Positions 1 to 7,292 of a stretch of DNA of 10,104 bases are shown one piece after another; within the stretch, counting starts at the first letter, position 1, and every line of letters starts with the position of its first letter. Position numbers and translations under genes: made by a program. The notes below the pieces were generated by a model that searched no databases, had not been told where the DNA came from, and worked only from the letters and a program-made list of their open reading frames with translations. Source of the stretch: Candidatus Aenigmatarchaeota archaeon (lineage in GTDB: Archaea; Aenigmatarchaeota; Aenigmatarchaeia; Aenigmatarchaeales; Aenigmatarchaeaceae); NCBI GenBank assembly GCA_011773475.1, contig WVXN01000031.1, positions 9,193-19,296 of the forward strand, given 5' to 3'.

Positions 1-2
1 AC

Positions 3-68
3 CCAATAGATGAAACATTAAAAATAGTGGCTGAAACTGGTTTAGAGCAAACAGCAACAATTACTTAA
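3..68 (+). CDS. C-terminal end of an unidentified upstream gene (partial)
   Basis: Reading frame 3 is open from the window edge to a TAA at 66-68 and encodes the last 21 residues of a protein, which include the stretch LKIVAETGLEQTA. The other two plus frames have stops within the first 12 bases. The composition looks like ordinary coding sequence, but 21 residues are too few to identify a family. It ends 23 bases before the first pilin-like gene, so it could be the preceding gene of the same operon or a separate unit. The frame is open by direct reading; that it is a real gene is inferred from the tight packing elsewhere. Confidence 0.45.
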   Translation, partial: PIDETLKIVAETGLEQTATIT

Positions 69-72
69 TAAA
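64..72 (+). promoter_or_regulatory. Candidate TATA box for the pilus-like operon
   Basis: CTTAATAAA lies about 20-28 bases before the ATG at 92. That is where an archaeal TATA box would sit if transcription began at or next to the start codon. No Shine-Dalgarno motif precedes the ATG, which fits a leaderless message. The box is a weak match and overlaps the stop codon of the upstream frame, so this is tentative. Confidence 0.3.
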
Positions 73-91
73 GCGAAAACAATAAACTATC

Positions 92-1009
92 ATGAAAGCG
101 CAGTCAGAGACATTAGTATTTATTCTCTTATTTTTATTAAGTGTTGGTTTATTTACAGTAGCTGTTTTTTGGAGTAAAGATATTTTCCAACAAAATGTTG
201 ATATGACAAAAGTTTCCTCTGCTGAGAAATTTATGAAAGATCTGGATTATACTATTAAGAGTTTGATAAAATTCGGTGGTTATGAGCAAATTGATTATAA
301 AGTTGATGGACCAATAACATTAATTGATAGCAAAACAATTGAAGTAAGAACAGTTATCCCTTCTGGAATTTCATTGCCAAGATATTGGAATAACATATCT
401 TCTGATTCTTCTTATATAAGAGGAATGCTAGACGGAGATGTATTTAGAATCCAGTTAATTTATCCTAGAAGCATATTTGATACAGGAACCTTATGCTTAG
501 AAGACGGGTACGTTACACAATTAGTTGGTGATAGTTGGTTTGCTCCTGCTTCTACAAGTTCTAACTGCAATCCTTTGGGTCACTATGCTATTGATAGCAG
601 CACAGGAATTATCATGGCAGAAACACCGTCTCTGCCTCAAGGAGATTACTATACGTTAATTTTTGACGAACTTCGAGGAGATACTGGCCAGATTTATGAA
701 AATTTCTCAGTATATTGTGGGGATAAAGTATATGATTTTCCTGACGATGTGGATGGTTTGGGGTGGAGATGGAAGAATGTTACTTGTCATTTTAATGAAG
801 GTGTCAATAACTTTAATTTTACATCTACTGACTCTGAAAGCTGTAAGTTTGATTCGTTCAGAATATCAAGAAATTTGGATGACTTAGAAATTGAGTTTTT
901 TACTGAAGGTCCAACTTTATCTAAGCCAAAAACAGTTAAAGTTGAGAGAAATGATACATACATTAAAAATAATAAAGCAACAATCAAAATAAGAATAACT
1001 TTTATATAA
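92..1009 (+). CDS. Large type IV pilin-like protein with class III signal peptide and probable beta-sandwich domain
   Basis: This 305-aa protein begins MKA|QSETL followed by a hydrophobic helix at about residues 7-27. That is the archaeal class III (archaellin/pilin) signal layout, with cleavage by a FlaK/PibD/EppA-type peptidase expected after Ala3. The helix would pack into a filament core or anchor the protein. The exported part has five cysteines (135, 159, 209, 232, 251) and five N-glycosylation sequons (at N101, N204, N229, N242, N287). Residues about 185-258 end in a pattern of W..VTC, G.NNFNFTS and CKFDSFRIS. This resembles the last strands of a carbohydrate-binding, jelly-roll type beta-sandwich, but that is a pattern resemblance only. 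It is much larger than a typical major archaeal pilin of roughly 60-150 aa, so a minor or tip subunit is likely. It is the first gene of a seven-gene run; the next starts after an 8-base gap. The signal peptide is clear and the exact role is inferred. Confidence 0.8.
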   Translation: MKAQSETLVFILLFLLSVGLFTVAVFWSKDIFQQNVDMTKVSSAEKFMKDLDYTIKSLIKFGGYEQIDYKVDGPITLIDSKTIEVRTVIPSGISLPRYWNNISSDSSYIRGMLDGDVFRIQLIYPRSIFDTGTLCLEDGYVTQLVGDSWFAPASTSSNCNPLGHYAIDSSTGIIMAETPSLPQGDYYTLIFDELRGDTGQIYENFSVYCGDKVYDFPDDVDGLGWRWKNVTCHFNEGVNNFNFTSTDSESCKFDSFRISRNLDDLEIEFFTEGPTLSKPKTVKVERNDTYIKNNKATIKIRITFI

Positions 1010-1017
1010 TATTCTTT

Positions 1018-1434
1018 ATGAAAGGGCAGTATCTAACTGTTGAATACATGGTTTTCTTCATAATTGGAATAGGCATGATAATTTCTATTTATTTCATATT
1101 CTCGAATGTAAATGAAATATCCGAAAGAAACACATTGAAATCTCAGCTAAAAGCTGTAGGAGGAATAGTAAAGGGGACAATCATAAATGTATTAGAAATC
1201 TCCTCTTCAACAAATAGTAAAATAGATTATAATTTGTCTATACCGCCGAAGCTATCTAGATGTATATATATGATAGAAATTGATGAAAACTTGAATCTAA
1301 ATTGCACCCATGATGTAAGTATTGGTGCTGTTTTGAGTTTGTATAATCTTAATATTACAATGAAAAATATTATATATAGCACAAAAGGCTATCTTGAAAT
1401 AAATGCTCATAATGAAACGGTTGAATTAAAATGA
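1018..1434 (+). CDS. Type IV pilin-like protein with class III signal peptide
   Basis: This 138-aa protein starts MKG|QYLTVEY, followed by an uninterrupted hydrophobic helix to about residue 28. It is a near-ideal archaeal class III signal: Lys-Gly before the cut, Gln at +1 and Glu at +6. The rest is a short exported domain with two cysteines (in RCIY and NCTH) and four sequons (NLS, NCT, NIT, NET), consistent with a glycosylated extracellular subunit. Its length fits an ordinary filament subunit, so of the four pilin-like proteins here it is the best candidate for the major pilin. The ATG at 1018 has no Shine-Dalgarno motif and follows the previous stop by 8 bases. Its TGA stop overlaps the start of the ATPase gene (ATGATG at 1431), which suggests translational coupling to the motor. 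Confidence 0.8.
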   Translation: MKGQYLTVEYMVFFIIGIGMIISIYFIFSNVNEISERNTLKSQLKAVGGIVKGTIINVLEISSSTNSKIDYNLSIPPKLSRCIYMIEIDENLNLNCTHDVSIGAVLSLYNLNITMKNIIYSTKGYLEINAHNETVELK

Positions 1435-3266
1435 TGAAAGTTAAATTAAGCGGTGCACAACCTAAGAGGAAATTAAGATTAAAACTTGGTAAATTCTTTT
1501 GGAGAACTGTTAGAGGATATAGGGTACTTAAAAAAATGGGAATAAGGGATCATGGAGGAGGAAAAATTAGAGGAGGGGGATTTAAAGGAGGAAAATTTCT
1601 TTATCCACCAGGAGGAGGTATTACAGGAGGAGGGAGATTGGAAATAAAAGGACCTTCTGTAAAAATTAGTGAAATAAAAGCAGAAAGATTTGTGGTTGGA
1701 GAAGATGAAGAATCTAAAGGAATACCAATAGTAACTGACGTTGGAGCTATAGGTAAAATAAGTGGACCGGAATCTGATTTAAGAGATATAAACATTTTTT
1801 ATGACCTAATAAAACATGGGTCCAAAGTTTTCTCATCTGTAAATATAAGATGGTCTGATGCTCATTCTTCTTTAATTTATCAACTTATAGAACCGAAATT
1901 AACAGTAAATGAAAGGATTTTATTGAATAAAATAAAAACAATGCTTATAGAAAAATTAGATGTTGATTTTACAACATTGAGAAAGGGGCAAGCCGAAGAT
2001 TATTTAGTTAAAAAATTTGAAGAAATGATAACAACAATGGCACCTGAAATGACAGAAGATAAGAAAAAAGATTTCTTATACTATATCGAGAGGGACTTTA
2101 TAGGTTTGGGAAAAATAGAATCTCTGATGAAAGACCCTAATTTAGAAGATATATCTTGTGATGGAGTTGGGGTTCCTTTGTATGTATATCACAGAGACCC
2201 TATAATAGGTAGTGTTAAAACAAACGTGTTCTTTGAAACATCTGATGAACTTGATGTTTTTGTAAATAAACTTGCACAAAGATGTGGAAAAAGCATTTCA
2301 GTTGCAAAACCACTTATTGGTGGAACTTTGCCAGAGGGATCTAGAATACAAGCAACTCTAGGAACTGACATAGCTAGAAAAGGAAGCAATTTCACCATTA
2401 GAAAATTTACTGAAAAGCCATTAACTCCTGTGGATCTGTTAAATCTCAAAACCCTTGACCCCAGTATTGCTTCATATTTATGGTTATGTGTTGAATACGG
2501 TAGAAGCATTTTAGTTTCTGGAGGCGTTGCTACTGGAAAAACAACTCTTTTAAATGCTATGTCCTTGTTTATTAAACCAGAATTGAAAATTGTTTCAATA
2601 GAAGACACAGCTGAACTGCTTCTTCCTCACCCTCATTGGGTTCCCAGTGTTGCTAGATTACCAATTGTAGAAATGGGAGCTAAAAAATTAGGAGAAGTAG
2701 ATCTTTTTGATTTACTAAAAGAATCCTTAAGACAAAGACCAGATTACTTAATAGTTGGAGAAGTTAGAGGTAGAGAAGCTTATGTTTTATTTCAGCAAAT
2801 AGCTACTGGCCATAGTTCTTTATCAACAATACATGCAGATTCCATGGAAAGATTAATAGACAGATTAACAACACCACCAATTAGTCTTCCGGCTAATCTT
2901 ATAGAATCTTTAGACGTAATCATTTTCCTTGTTAGAATAAAGTATGGGGCGACATATGTAAGAAGAGTAAGAGGCGTCTATGAAATACTTGGTTTCGATA
3001 AAAAGAAAAACTTCCCTATTGTAAATGAAATATTTAGATGGAATCCAAATAATGATACTTATGAAGCGATAAATCCATCTTTTGTTTTAAAAAGAATTTC
3101 TCAGCAACACGGTATAAAAGAAGGATATTTGCAACAAGAATTATCTCGTAGGATAAAAGTTTTAGAATGGATGGTTGAAAAAAATATAAATGATTATAGA
3201 GATGTAGCAAAAATCTCAAAACTTTATTATGCAAGGCCAGACGAGTTGTTAGATGCTATGCCATAG
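1431..3266 (+). CDS. Type IV filament assembly/secretion ATPase (GspE/TadA/FlaI-VirB11 family)
   Basis: This 611-aa hexameric motor hydrolyses ATP to drive pilin assembly from the cytoplasmic face. The sequence shows Walker A GGVATGKTT (residues 364-372, Lys370), an Asp box SIEDTAEL (389-396), Walker B with catalytic Glu444 in PDYLIVGEVRGRE (437-449), and a His box GHSSLSTIHADS (460-471). This is the complete set for the family. Residues about 120-350 are the usual N-terminal domain that precedes the RecA-like core. The first 70 residues are odd: a basic start followed by a glycine-rich tract (residues 42-68) of GGG blocks spaced by short basic or aromatic pieces, which may be a flexible tether or nucleic-acid-like surface. 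ATG codons at 1431 and 1434 are both possible starts. The gene overlaps the upstream pilin gene and lies 8 bases before its platform gene. The family call is secure; pilus rather than archaellum is inferred from the absence of fla/arl accessory genes. Confidence 0.95.
   Translation: MMKVKLSGAQPKRKLRLKLGKFFWRTVRGYRVLKKMGIRDHGGGKIRGGGFKGGKFLYPPGGGITGGGRLEIKGPSVKISEIKAERFVVGEDEESKGIPIVTDVGAIGKISGPESDLRDINIFYDLIKHGSKVFSSVNIRWSDAHSSLIYQLIEPKLTVNERILLNKIKTMLIEKLDVDFTTLRKGQAEDYLVKKFEEMITTMAPEMTEDKKKDFLYYIERDFIGLGKIESLMKDPNLEDISCDGVGVPLYVYHRDPIIGSVKTNVFFETSDELDVFVNKLAQRCGKSISVAKPLIGGTLPEGSRIQATLGTDIARKGSNFTIRKFTEKPLTPVDLLNLKTLDPSIASYLWLCVEYGRSILVSGGVATGKTTLLNAMSLFIKPELKIVSIEDTAELLLPHPHWVPSVARLPIVEMGAKKLGEVDLFDLLKESLRQRPDYLIVGEVRGREAYVLFQQIATGHSSLSTIHADSMERLIDRLTTPPISLPANLIESLDVIIFLVRIKYGATYVRRVRGVYEILGFDKKKNFPIVNEIFRWNPNNDTYEAINPSFVLKRISQQHGIKEGYLQQELSRRIKVLEWMVEKNINDYRDVAKISKLYYARPDELLDAMP
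1554..1634 (+). repeat. GGA-rich tract coding glycine blocks, with clustered Shine-Dalgarno-like motifs
   Basis: Within the ATPase gene, five purine-rich blocks containing GGAGG occur at 1554-1561, 1572-1576, 1587-1591, 1611-1618 and 1626-1633. They encode the GGG clusters of residues 42-68. Glycine is written almost always as GGA, so each block also matches the anti-Shine-Dalgarno end of 16S rRNA. Confidence 0.7.
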
Positions 3267-3274
3267 ATGATTTT

Positions 3275-4156
3275 ATGAATATTTGGAAAACTCTTAGAAA
3301 CTTATCATTTAAATTCTTCAGGCATAGCTTAGATCCATTTGTTAATTTATTTGAAAGCATAAAACCTGACTTATTAAAAGCAGATATAGGGTTAACCTTA
3401 GTAGAATATGTTTACGTAACGTTTTTTTCAATTCTACTATTCTTTATCATAGAGTTCCCTTTAATTACAATTATAACAAGTATAATTTTACAAGATCTTA
3501 TACTAGCTATATTATTTTCATTTACTCTGAATATTGTTATTGTTCTGGTTGTTTTCTTCCTTTTTTATACATACCCTAGTATGGCTGCAGGAAATAGAAA
3601 GAAGAATATTGAATCTGCTATACCTTTTGCAACAACTTACATGGCAACAATAGCAAACTCAGGAGCACCTCCAATAACAATGTTTAGAGTTATTTCGAAA
3701 TTCGAGGAATATGGTGAAGTTTCCAAAGAAGCTGGAAAAATTTATAGAGATGTAGAAGTTTTTGGTATGGATATAGTAGGTGCTATAAGAAAAACTGCTA
3801 ACAGAACACCATCTGAAGAACTGAAAGAATTGTTATGGGGATTAGACACTGTTTTAACAAGCGGTGGTAACATTGGTGACTTTTTACATGAAAAATCTAG
3901 ATTATTTATAGCAGAATATGGAAGAAGATTGCAACGATATTCTAGAACTTTGTCTATATTAATAGAAATTTACTTGACTTTAGTTTTAGTGGGTTCTGTA
4001 TTTTTTGTAATTATAACTGCTTTAATGTCAGTATTAGGTGGAGGAGGTATGACCACATATTTGTCTTTCATACAATTCTTAGTAATTTTTATAGTTTTAC
4101 CTTTTGTGTCTGTCGGGTTTATACTTTTGTTAAAATCTATAGCTCCAGCAGCGTGA
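3275..4156 (+). CDS. Type IV filament platform membrane protein, T2SF/TadC-like (first of two)
   Basis: This 293-aa inner-membrane protein couples the ATPase to pilin insertion. Hydrophobic segments lie at about 42-60, 62-98 (long enough for two), 231-253 and 264-288, on either side of a soluble helical region at about 105-225. That region carries T2SF-type features: AIPFATTYMATIANSGAPP (115-133), then PSEELKELLWGLDTVLTSGG (179-198) and GDFLHEKS. This is a single T2SF module, whereas many archaeal FlaJ/PilC2-like proteins contain two; the partner follows immediately. It starts at an ATG with ATGA-TTTT before it, 8 bases after the ATPase stop. A different ATG at 3267 reads into a stop after three codons and is not the start. 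The family is clear from pattern and context; TadB versus TadC equivalence is not resolved. Confidence 0.88.
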   Translation: MNIWKTLRNLSFKFFRHSLDPFVNLFESIKPDLLKADIGLTLVEYVYVTFFSILLFFIIEFPLITIITSIILQDLILAILFSFTLNIVIVLVVFFLFYTYPSMAAGNRKKNIESAIPFATTYMATIANSGAPPITMFRVISKFEEYGEVSKEAGKIYRDVEVFGMDIVGAIRKTANRTPSEELKELLWGLDTVLTSGGNIGDFLHEKSRLFIAEYGRRLQRYSRTLSILIEIYLTLVLVGSVFFVIITALMSVLGGGGMTTYLSFIQFLVIFIVLPFVSVGFILLLKSIAPAA

Positions 4157-4160
4157 TAAA

Positions 4161-5114
4161 ATGAAAAAGCAAAAAAAAGCAAAAATAAAAGAAGAAAAGA
4201 AATTTAATTTAAAGTTTATACCAGTAATAATAGCATTAGCATTAATTATTGTAAGTGTGTTTTTCTATGAAAATATTGGATTAATGGGAAATATCATCCT
4301 CTTAGCAGCTATAGTAGGAGTAGTTCCTTATGCATTTTTTTCGTATTTCGAGTACAAGAAAATAAGAACAATGGAAGAACAATTGCCAATATTTTTATTG
4401 GATTTGTCAGAAGCACAAAAAATAGGAATGACATTACCTGAAGCATTAAAACAAGTTGCAAAAACTGATTATGGAAAATTAACAGAGGAGATCAAAAGAA
4501 TCAACTACCAACTTTCTTGGGGTATACCTGCACAAGAAGCAATGAATAATTTTGCCATTAGATTGAAAAAATCAAAATTAATAGGAAGGGTTGTTAGGAT
4601 TATAAACGAAGCTTATAGCTCTGGAGGCGACATTGCTAGAACAATGGAAGCCACAGCTTCAGATATAACTTCTATAAAAGAAGCTGAAAGAGAGAGAAGA
4701 GCTGTTACATACCAACACATGTTGATAATGTATGCTATTTATTTCATATTTATTGGAATAGTTATTGGCCTTTCTCAAACTTTAATACCTTTAATGGAAC
4801 TAGACATTCAATCTGGAATAGCAGGTGATATAATGACTTTTAGTGATCCTTGCCAACCTTGTTTAGAGAATCCAGAGCTTTTTTGTATAAATTGCTCAAT
4901 TTTCTCAGTTGTTTGTCAGATGTTTTTGATTGAAGAAAGTTGTTATTACTATGCCTTGTTCCTTTTAATGGCAATAATCCAAGGTATATTTTCTGGATTG
5001 GTGGCAGGGCAAATTGGAGAAGGTTCTGTGACTGCTGGTTTGAAGCATAGTTCAATAATGACAATATCTGGTTTTAGTATACTCTTATTCTTACTAAAAG
5101 CTGGAGTGATATAA
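4161..5114 (+). CDS. Type IV filament platform membrane protein, T2SF/TadC-like (second), with cysteine-rich outer loop
   Basis: This 317-aa protein has a lysine-rich N-terminus, membrane helices at about 19-36 and 43-62, a cytoplasmic helical T2SF region at about 70-185 (EEQLPIFLLDLSEAQKIGM, later AYSSGGDIARTMEATASDI), and further helices at about 188-210, 264-284 and 297-316. It pairs with the preceding gene as the second half of the platform, as TadB and TadC do in bacteria. The unusual part is the loop at 211-263, which should lie outside the membrane. It contains six cysteines at 231, 234, 242, 245, 252 and 261, including two CxxC pairs. GTGA sits 4 bases before the ATG and overlaps the upstream TGA stop. 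The last base of its own TAA is the first base of the next ATG. Family confidence is high; the loop's role is unknown. Confidence 0.88.
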   Translation: MKKQKKAKIKEEKKFNLKFIPVIIALALIIVSVFFYENIGLMGNIILLAAIVGVVPYAFFSYFEYKKIRTMEEQLPIFLLDLSEAQKIGMTLPEALKQVAKTDYGKLTEEIKRINYQLSWGIPAQEAMNNFAIRLKKSKLIGRVVRIINEAYSSGGDIARTMEATASDITSIKEAERERRAVTYQHMLIMYAIYFIFIGIVIGLSQTLIPLMELDIQSGIAGDIMTFSDPCQPCLENPELFCINCSIFSVVCQMFLIEESCYYYALFLLMAIIQGIFSGLVAGQIGEGSVTAGLKHSSIMTISGFSILLFLLKAGVI

Positions 5115-6091
5115 TGCATGGGCAAACAAGAATAGAATTTATTTTTGGTATTGTAATATTTGCAATAATAGTTTTTTATATTGTAACTCAGATAAACACT
5201 GTGTTTTCTACTATTATTTCAGATTATGAGATTAACAACATGAAAGCAGAAGCCTTAAATTCAATTATAAATCTTGTAGAAACTGGAGACATAGAAAAAC
5301 AGTATGAAGCTCAAGTTTCCGTTGATGTCATGTTAGTTAATGATATATCTGGAAGCATGGGTGGAACGAAGCTACAAGCTGCAAAGGATGCTGCTAAATA
5401 TTTTATTATGATAATGGATAATACAACTGATAGATCTGGTCTTGCCACATTTAACAATACTGCATATCTTGATCAAGGATTGACCTTTGAAAATGCAACA
5501 GTAGCGATTGCCATAGACGCCATGATAGCACAGGGTATGACTGGTATTGGTTTTGGGATAGATGAGGCTAACACTGAATTAATAAATAATGATAGAATTG
5601 ATGCAATCAAGGTTGAAATATTATTGTCTGATGGTAAAGAAAATCAAGTTAGTGATCCACTTGGTAAGGCAGACCAAGCTGATGCATACGGCATAAGTAT
5701 TTATACAATCGGACTTGGTGGTGATGCTGATCATGATCTTCTAGAAGATATTGCCAATAATACAGATGGAAAATACTACTTTGCTCCTTCCGAAAGTCAA
5801 CTTGAAGAAATATATGAGGATATAGCTTTTGAAATAAAGGTTAAGAAAACAAGAGTAGGATTGTTAGCAAACAGACCCTATAATCTTTCAGAAGAAAAGG
5901 TGGAAGATCTAAATGAAAATTGTGATATGTTAGATAAATTTGATATTGATCCTTACAGACTAAGGATTTACAAATCAACGGAATTGGTATTGTTTTGCGG
6001 CATAGATAGTTTAAAACCTCCAAAAGTGTCTATTATGAAATATATCTTGGTTGGAAATGTTTTAGGGAATTTAACATTAGAGTTGTGGTAG
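5114..6091 (+). CDS. Pilin-like protein carrying a von Willebrand factor A domain (TadG-like candidate)
   Basis: This 325-aa protein begins MHG|QTRIEF with a hydrophobic helix at about 8-26. It is a class III-like signal with Gln at +1 and Glu at +5, as in type IV pilins, though His replaces the usual Lys/Arg. Residues about 68-240 form a vWA domain with a full metal-ion-dependent adhesion site: DISGS (Asp77, Ser79, Ser81), Thr143 in GMTGIGFGID, and Asp173 in LLSDGKE. Such domains bind proteins or surfaces through a divalent cation. About 85 residues follow, with cysteines 270 and 295, and match nothing I recognise. Six sequons support export. A membrane/pilin helix fused to vWA is the layout of TadG-type proteins in bacterial Tad pili, so a tip adhesin or assembly-priming subunit is the best guess. 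The start overlaps the previous stop (TAATG) and has GTGA 4 bases upstream. Domain calls are strong; the function is inferred. Confidence 0.85.
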   Translation: MHGQTRIEFIFGIVIFAIIVFYIVTQINTVFSTIISDYEINNMKAEALNSIINLVETGDIEKQYEAQVSVDVMLVNDISGSMGGTKLQAAKDAAKYFIMIMDNTTDRSGLATFNNTAYLDQGLTFENATVAIAIDAMIAQGMTGIGFGIDEANTELINNDRIDAIKVEILLSDGKENQVSDPLGKADQADAYGISIYTIGLGGDADHDLLEDIANNTDGKYYFAPSESQLEEIYEDIAFEIKVKKTRVGLLANRPYNLSEEKVEDLNENCDMLDKFDIDPYRLRIYKSTELVLFCGIDSLKPPKVSIMKYILVGNVLGNLTLELW

Positions 6092-6092
6092 A

Positions 6093-7292
6093 ATGAAAGG
6101 TTTCATGTATTTGTTAGAAATATCAATTGCCTTAATATTAATGCTTGTAGTTCTGGCTACTCTATCAACTTATAGTGTAAAGGAGAGTTGGGAAAGAAGT
6201 GATTTGATAGGCATTGGAGATAATATAATAGAAATAATTAGATACGGAGGTATTCAGGATATTCTAAATGGCGATTTAGATGTTTTCAATGTTTTAAAAC
6301 CGCCTAATGTTGATTTTGGATTAAAAGTTTCTGGAATTTCTAAAAATAATATAACTGTTGGTTGCACTGACACAACAAGCTGTAATTATTTAGATAGTCT
6401 GTTAACTGACTCTTATGTTAATAATCGTTGGATAAGTTTTAGTGTTGAACAATTTGATATTGTACAAGGTGTACCATCTGATTATGATGCTGTTATTTTT
6501 GTTAACTTCACAGAATATTCTACTCATAAATCAAAAATTATAGATTATTCAAACAGAGGAGGAATTGTATTAGGAATAAATGCTAGTTTTAATAATAATG
6601 ATGATGATTTTAGAGATATTTTTGGTTTAGACCCAACGGGTGCAGCTGCAGTCGGAACAATTTTTAATTTTACATGGTATAATCCTTCAGAAGATGAAAT
6701 TGAAAAGTATTTCTTAGGTTTAGGTTTTGATATTAAAACTCCCAATGTAGAACCCGCTATAGCCATTAAATGGGGAAACTGGAACATTTGGGAAGAAGAA
6801 AGAAAAGTAAATATTACTACAACTAATACAGTTGGCGTTGAAAATAAAACTGTTGATGAAGGAATTATTCAAGATGTACCAGAAGGTGGGAGTTTCAATT
6901 TAAAGGGTCCAGATAATAAATTTTATACATTTAAAGTGAAAAAAATATTTTGGGATGACGATCTAGTTATAATTCAGCCTATTAATATTTCTTTTGTCTT
7001 TAAAGACTTCTCTGAAACAAGTGCTGTAACAGGAAAGGTTAACATAGTATCTTATGTTAATGATCAAGCAGCAATGGTTTCTAATAATACTTCAATCTGG
7101 ATTTCAGATTTTCCAGCGGGTGACGAACACAAAACCCTGGTAAAGGCTGCTCTTGCTTCAAGAATAAAAGAATGGTTTTTAAAGGGGCCTGATTTAACAA
7201 AAGAATATGTTGCTGTTTCCTCATTCTATTCTTTATGTTGCGATATGCCAGAAACAGCTGAATTAACATTTTATTTGTGGTATAAAATATGA
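6093..7292 (+). CDS. Pilin-like protein with a probable GATase1-like (DUF4350-like) exported domain
   Basis: This 399-aa protein begins MKG|FMYLLEIS with a hydrophobic helix at about 5-26, a class III-type signal with Glu at +6 and Phe instead of Gln at +1. Residues about 118-162 read DYDAVIFVNF, then KSKIIDYSNRGGIVLGINA. This strand, helix, Gly-Gly, strand pattern is typical of class I glutamine-amidotransferase-like and DUF4350 folds, where it usually serves non-catalytic roles in exported proteins. No catalytic Cys-His-Glu triad is evident. A beta-rich insert (about 190-310) seems to interrupt the fold, which resumes at about 313-365 (GKVNIVSYVNDQ, then a helix ending in SRIKEWFL). It has nine sequons and cysteines at 91, 97, 382 and 383. 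It follows the vWA pilin by one base and ends in an ATGA overlap with nmd3. Pilin-like export is well supported; the domain name is a moderate-confidence reading. Confidence 0.72.
   Translation: MKGFMYLLEISIALILMLVVLATLSTYSVKESWERSDLIGIGDNIIEIIRYGGIQDILNGDLDVFNVLKPPNVDFGLKVSGISKNNITVGCTDTTSCNYLDSLLTDSYVNNRWISFSVEQFDIVQGVPSDYDAVIFVNFTEYSTHKSKIIDYSNRGGIVLGINASFNNNDDDFRDIFGLDPTGAAAVGTIFNFTWYNPSEDEIEKYFLGLGFDIKTPNVEPAIAIKWGNWNIWEEERKVNITTTNTVGVENKTVDEGIIQDVPEGGSFNLKGPDNKFYTFKVKKIFWDDDLVIIQPINISFVFKDFSETSAVTGKVNIVSYVNDQAAMVSNNTSIWISDFPAGDEHKTLVKAALASRIKEWFLKGPDLTKEYVAVSSFYSLCCDMPETAELTFYLWYKI

Noticed and set aside
1001..1010. TTTATATAAT as a promoter for the second pilin gene
   Set aside because: It lies only 8-17 bases before the ATG, too close for an archaeal TATA box to drive that start, and it overlaps the end of the previous gene. 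It could only serve a transcript starting inside the gene.
2189..2608. 139-codon open frame on the minus strand inside the ATPase gene
   Set aside because: It lies wholly across conserved N-domain and Walker A coding sequence; its product has no coherent domain pattern and it has no start signal.
3267..3278. ATG at 3267 as the start of the first platform gene
   Set aside because: It is out of frame with the gene and meets a TGA after three codons; it more likely contributes the ATGA motif that precedes the real ATG at 3275.
1431..7292. Archaellum (arl/fla) operon rather than a pilus-like machine
   Set aside because: No arlC/D/E, F, G or H-type genes lie between the pilins and the ATPase; the platform is split into two proteins and the accessory subunits are vWA and GATase-like pilins.
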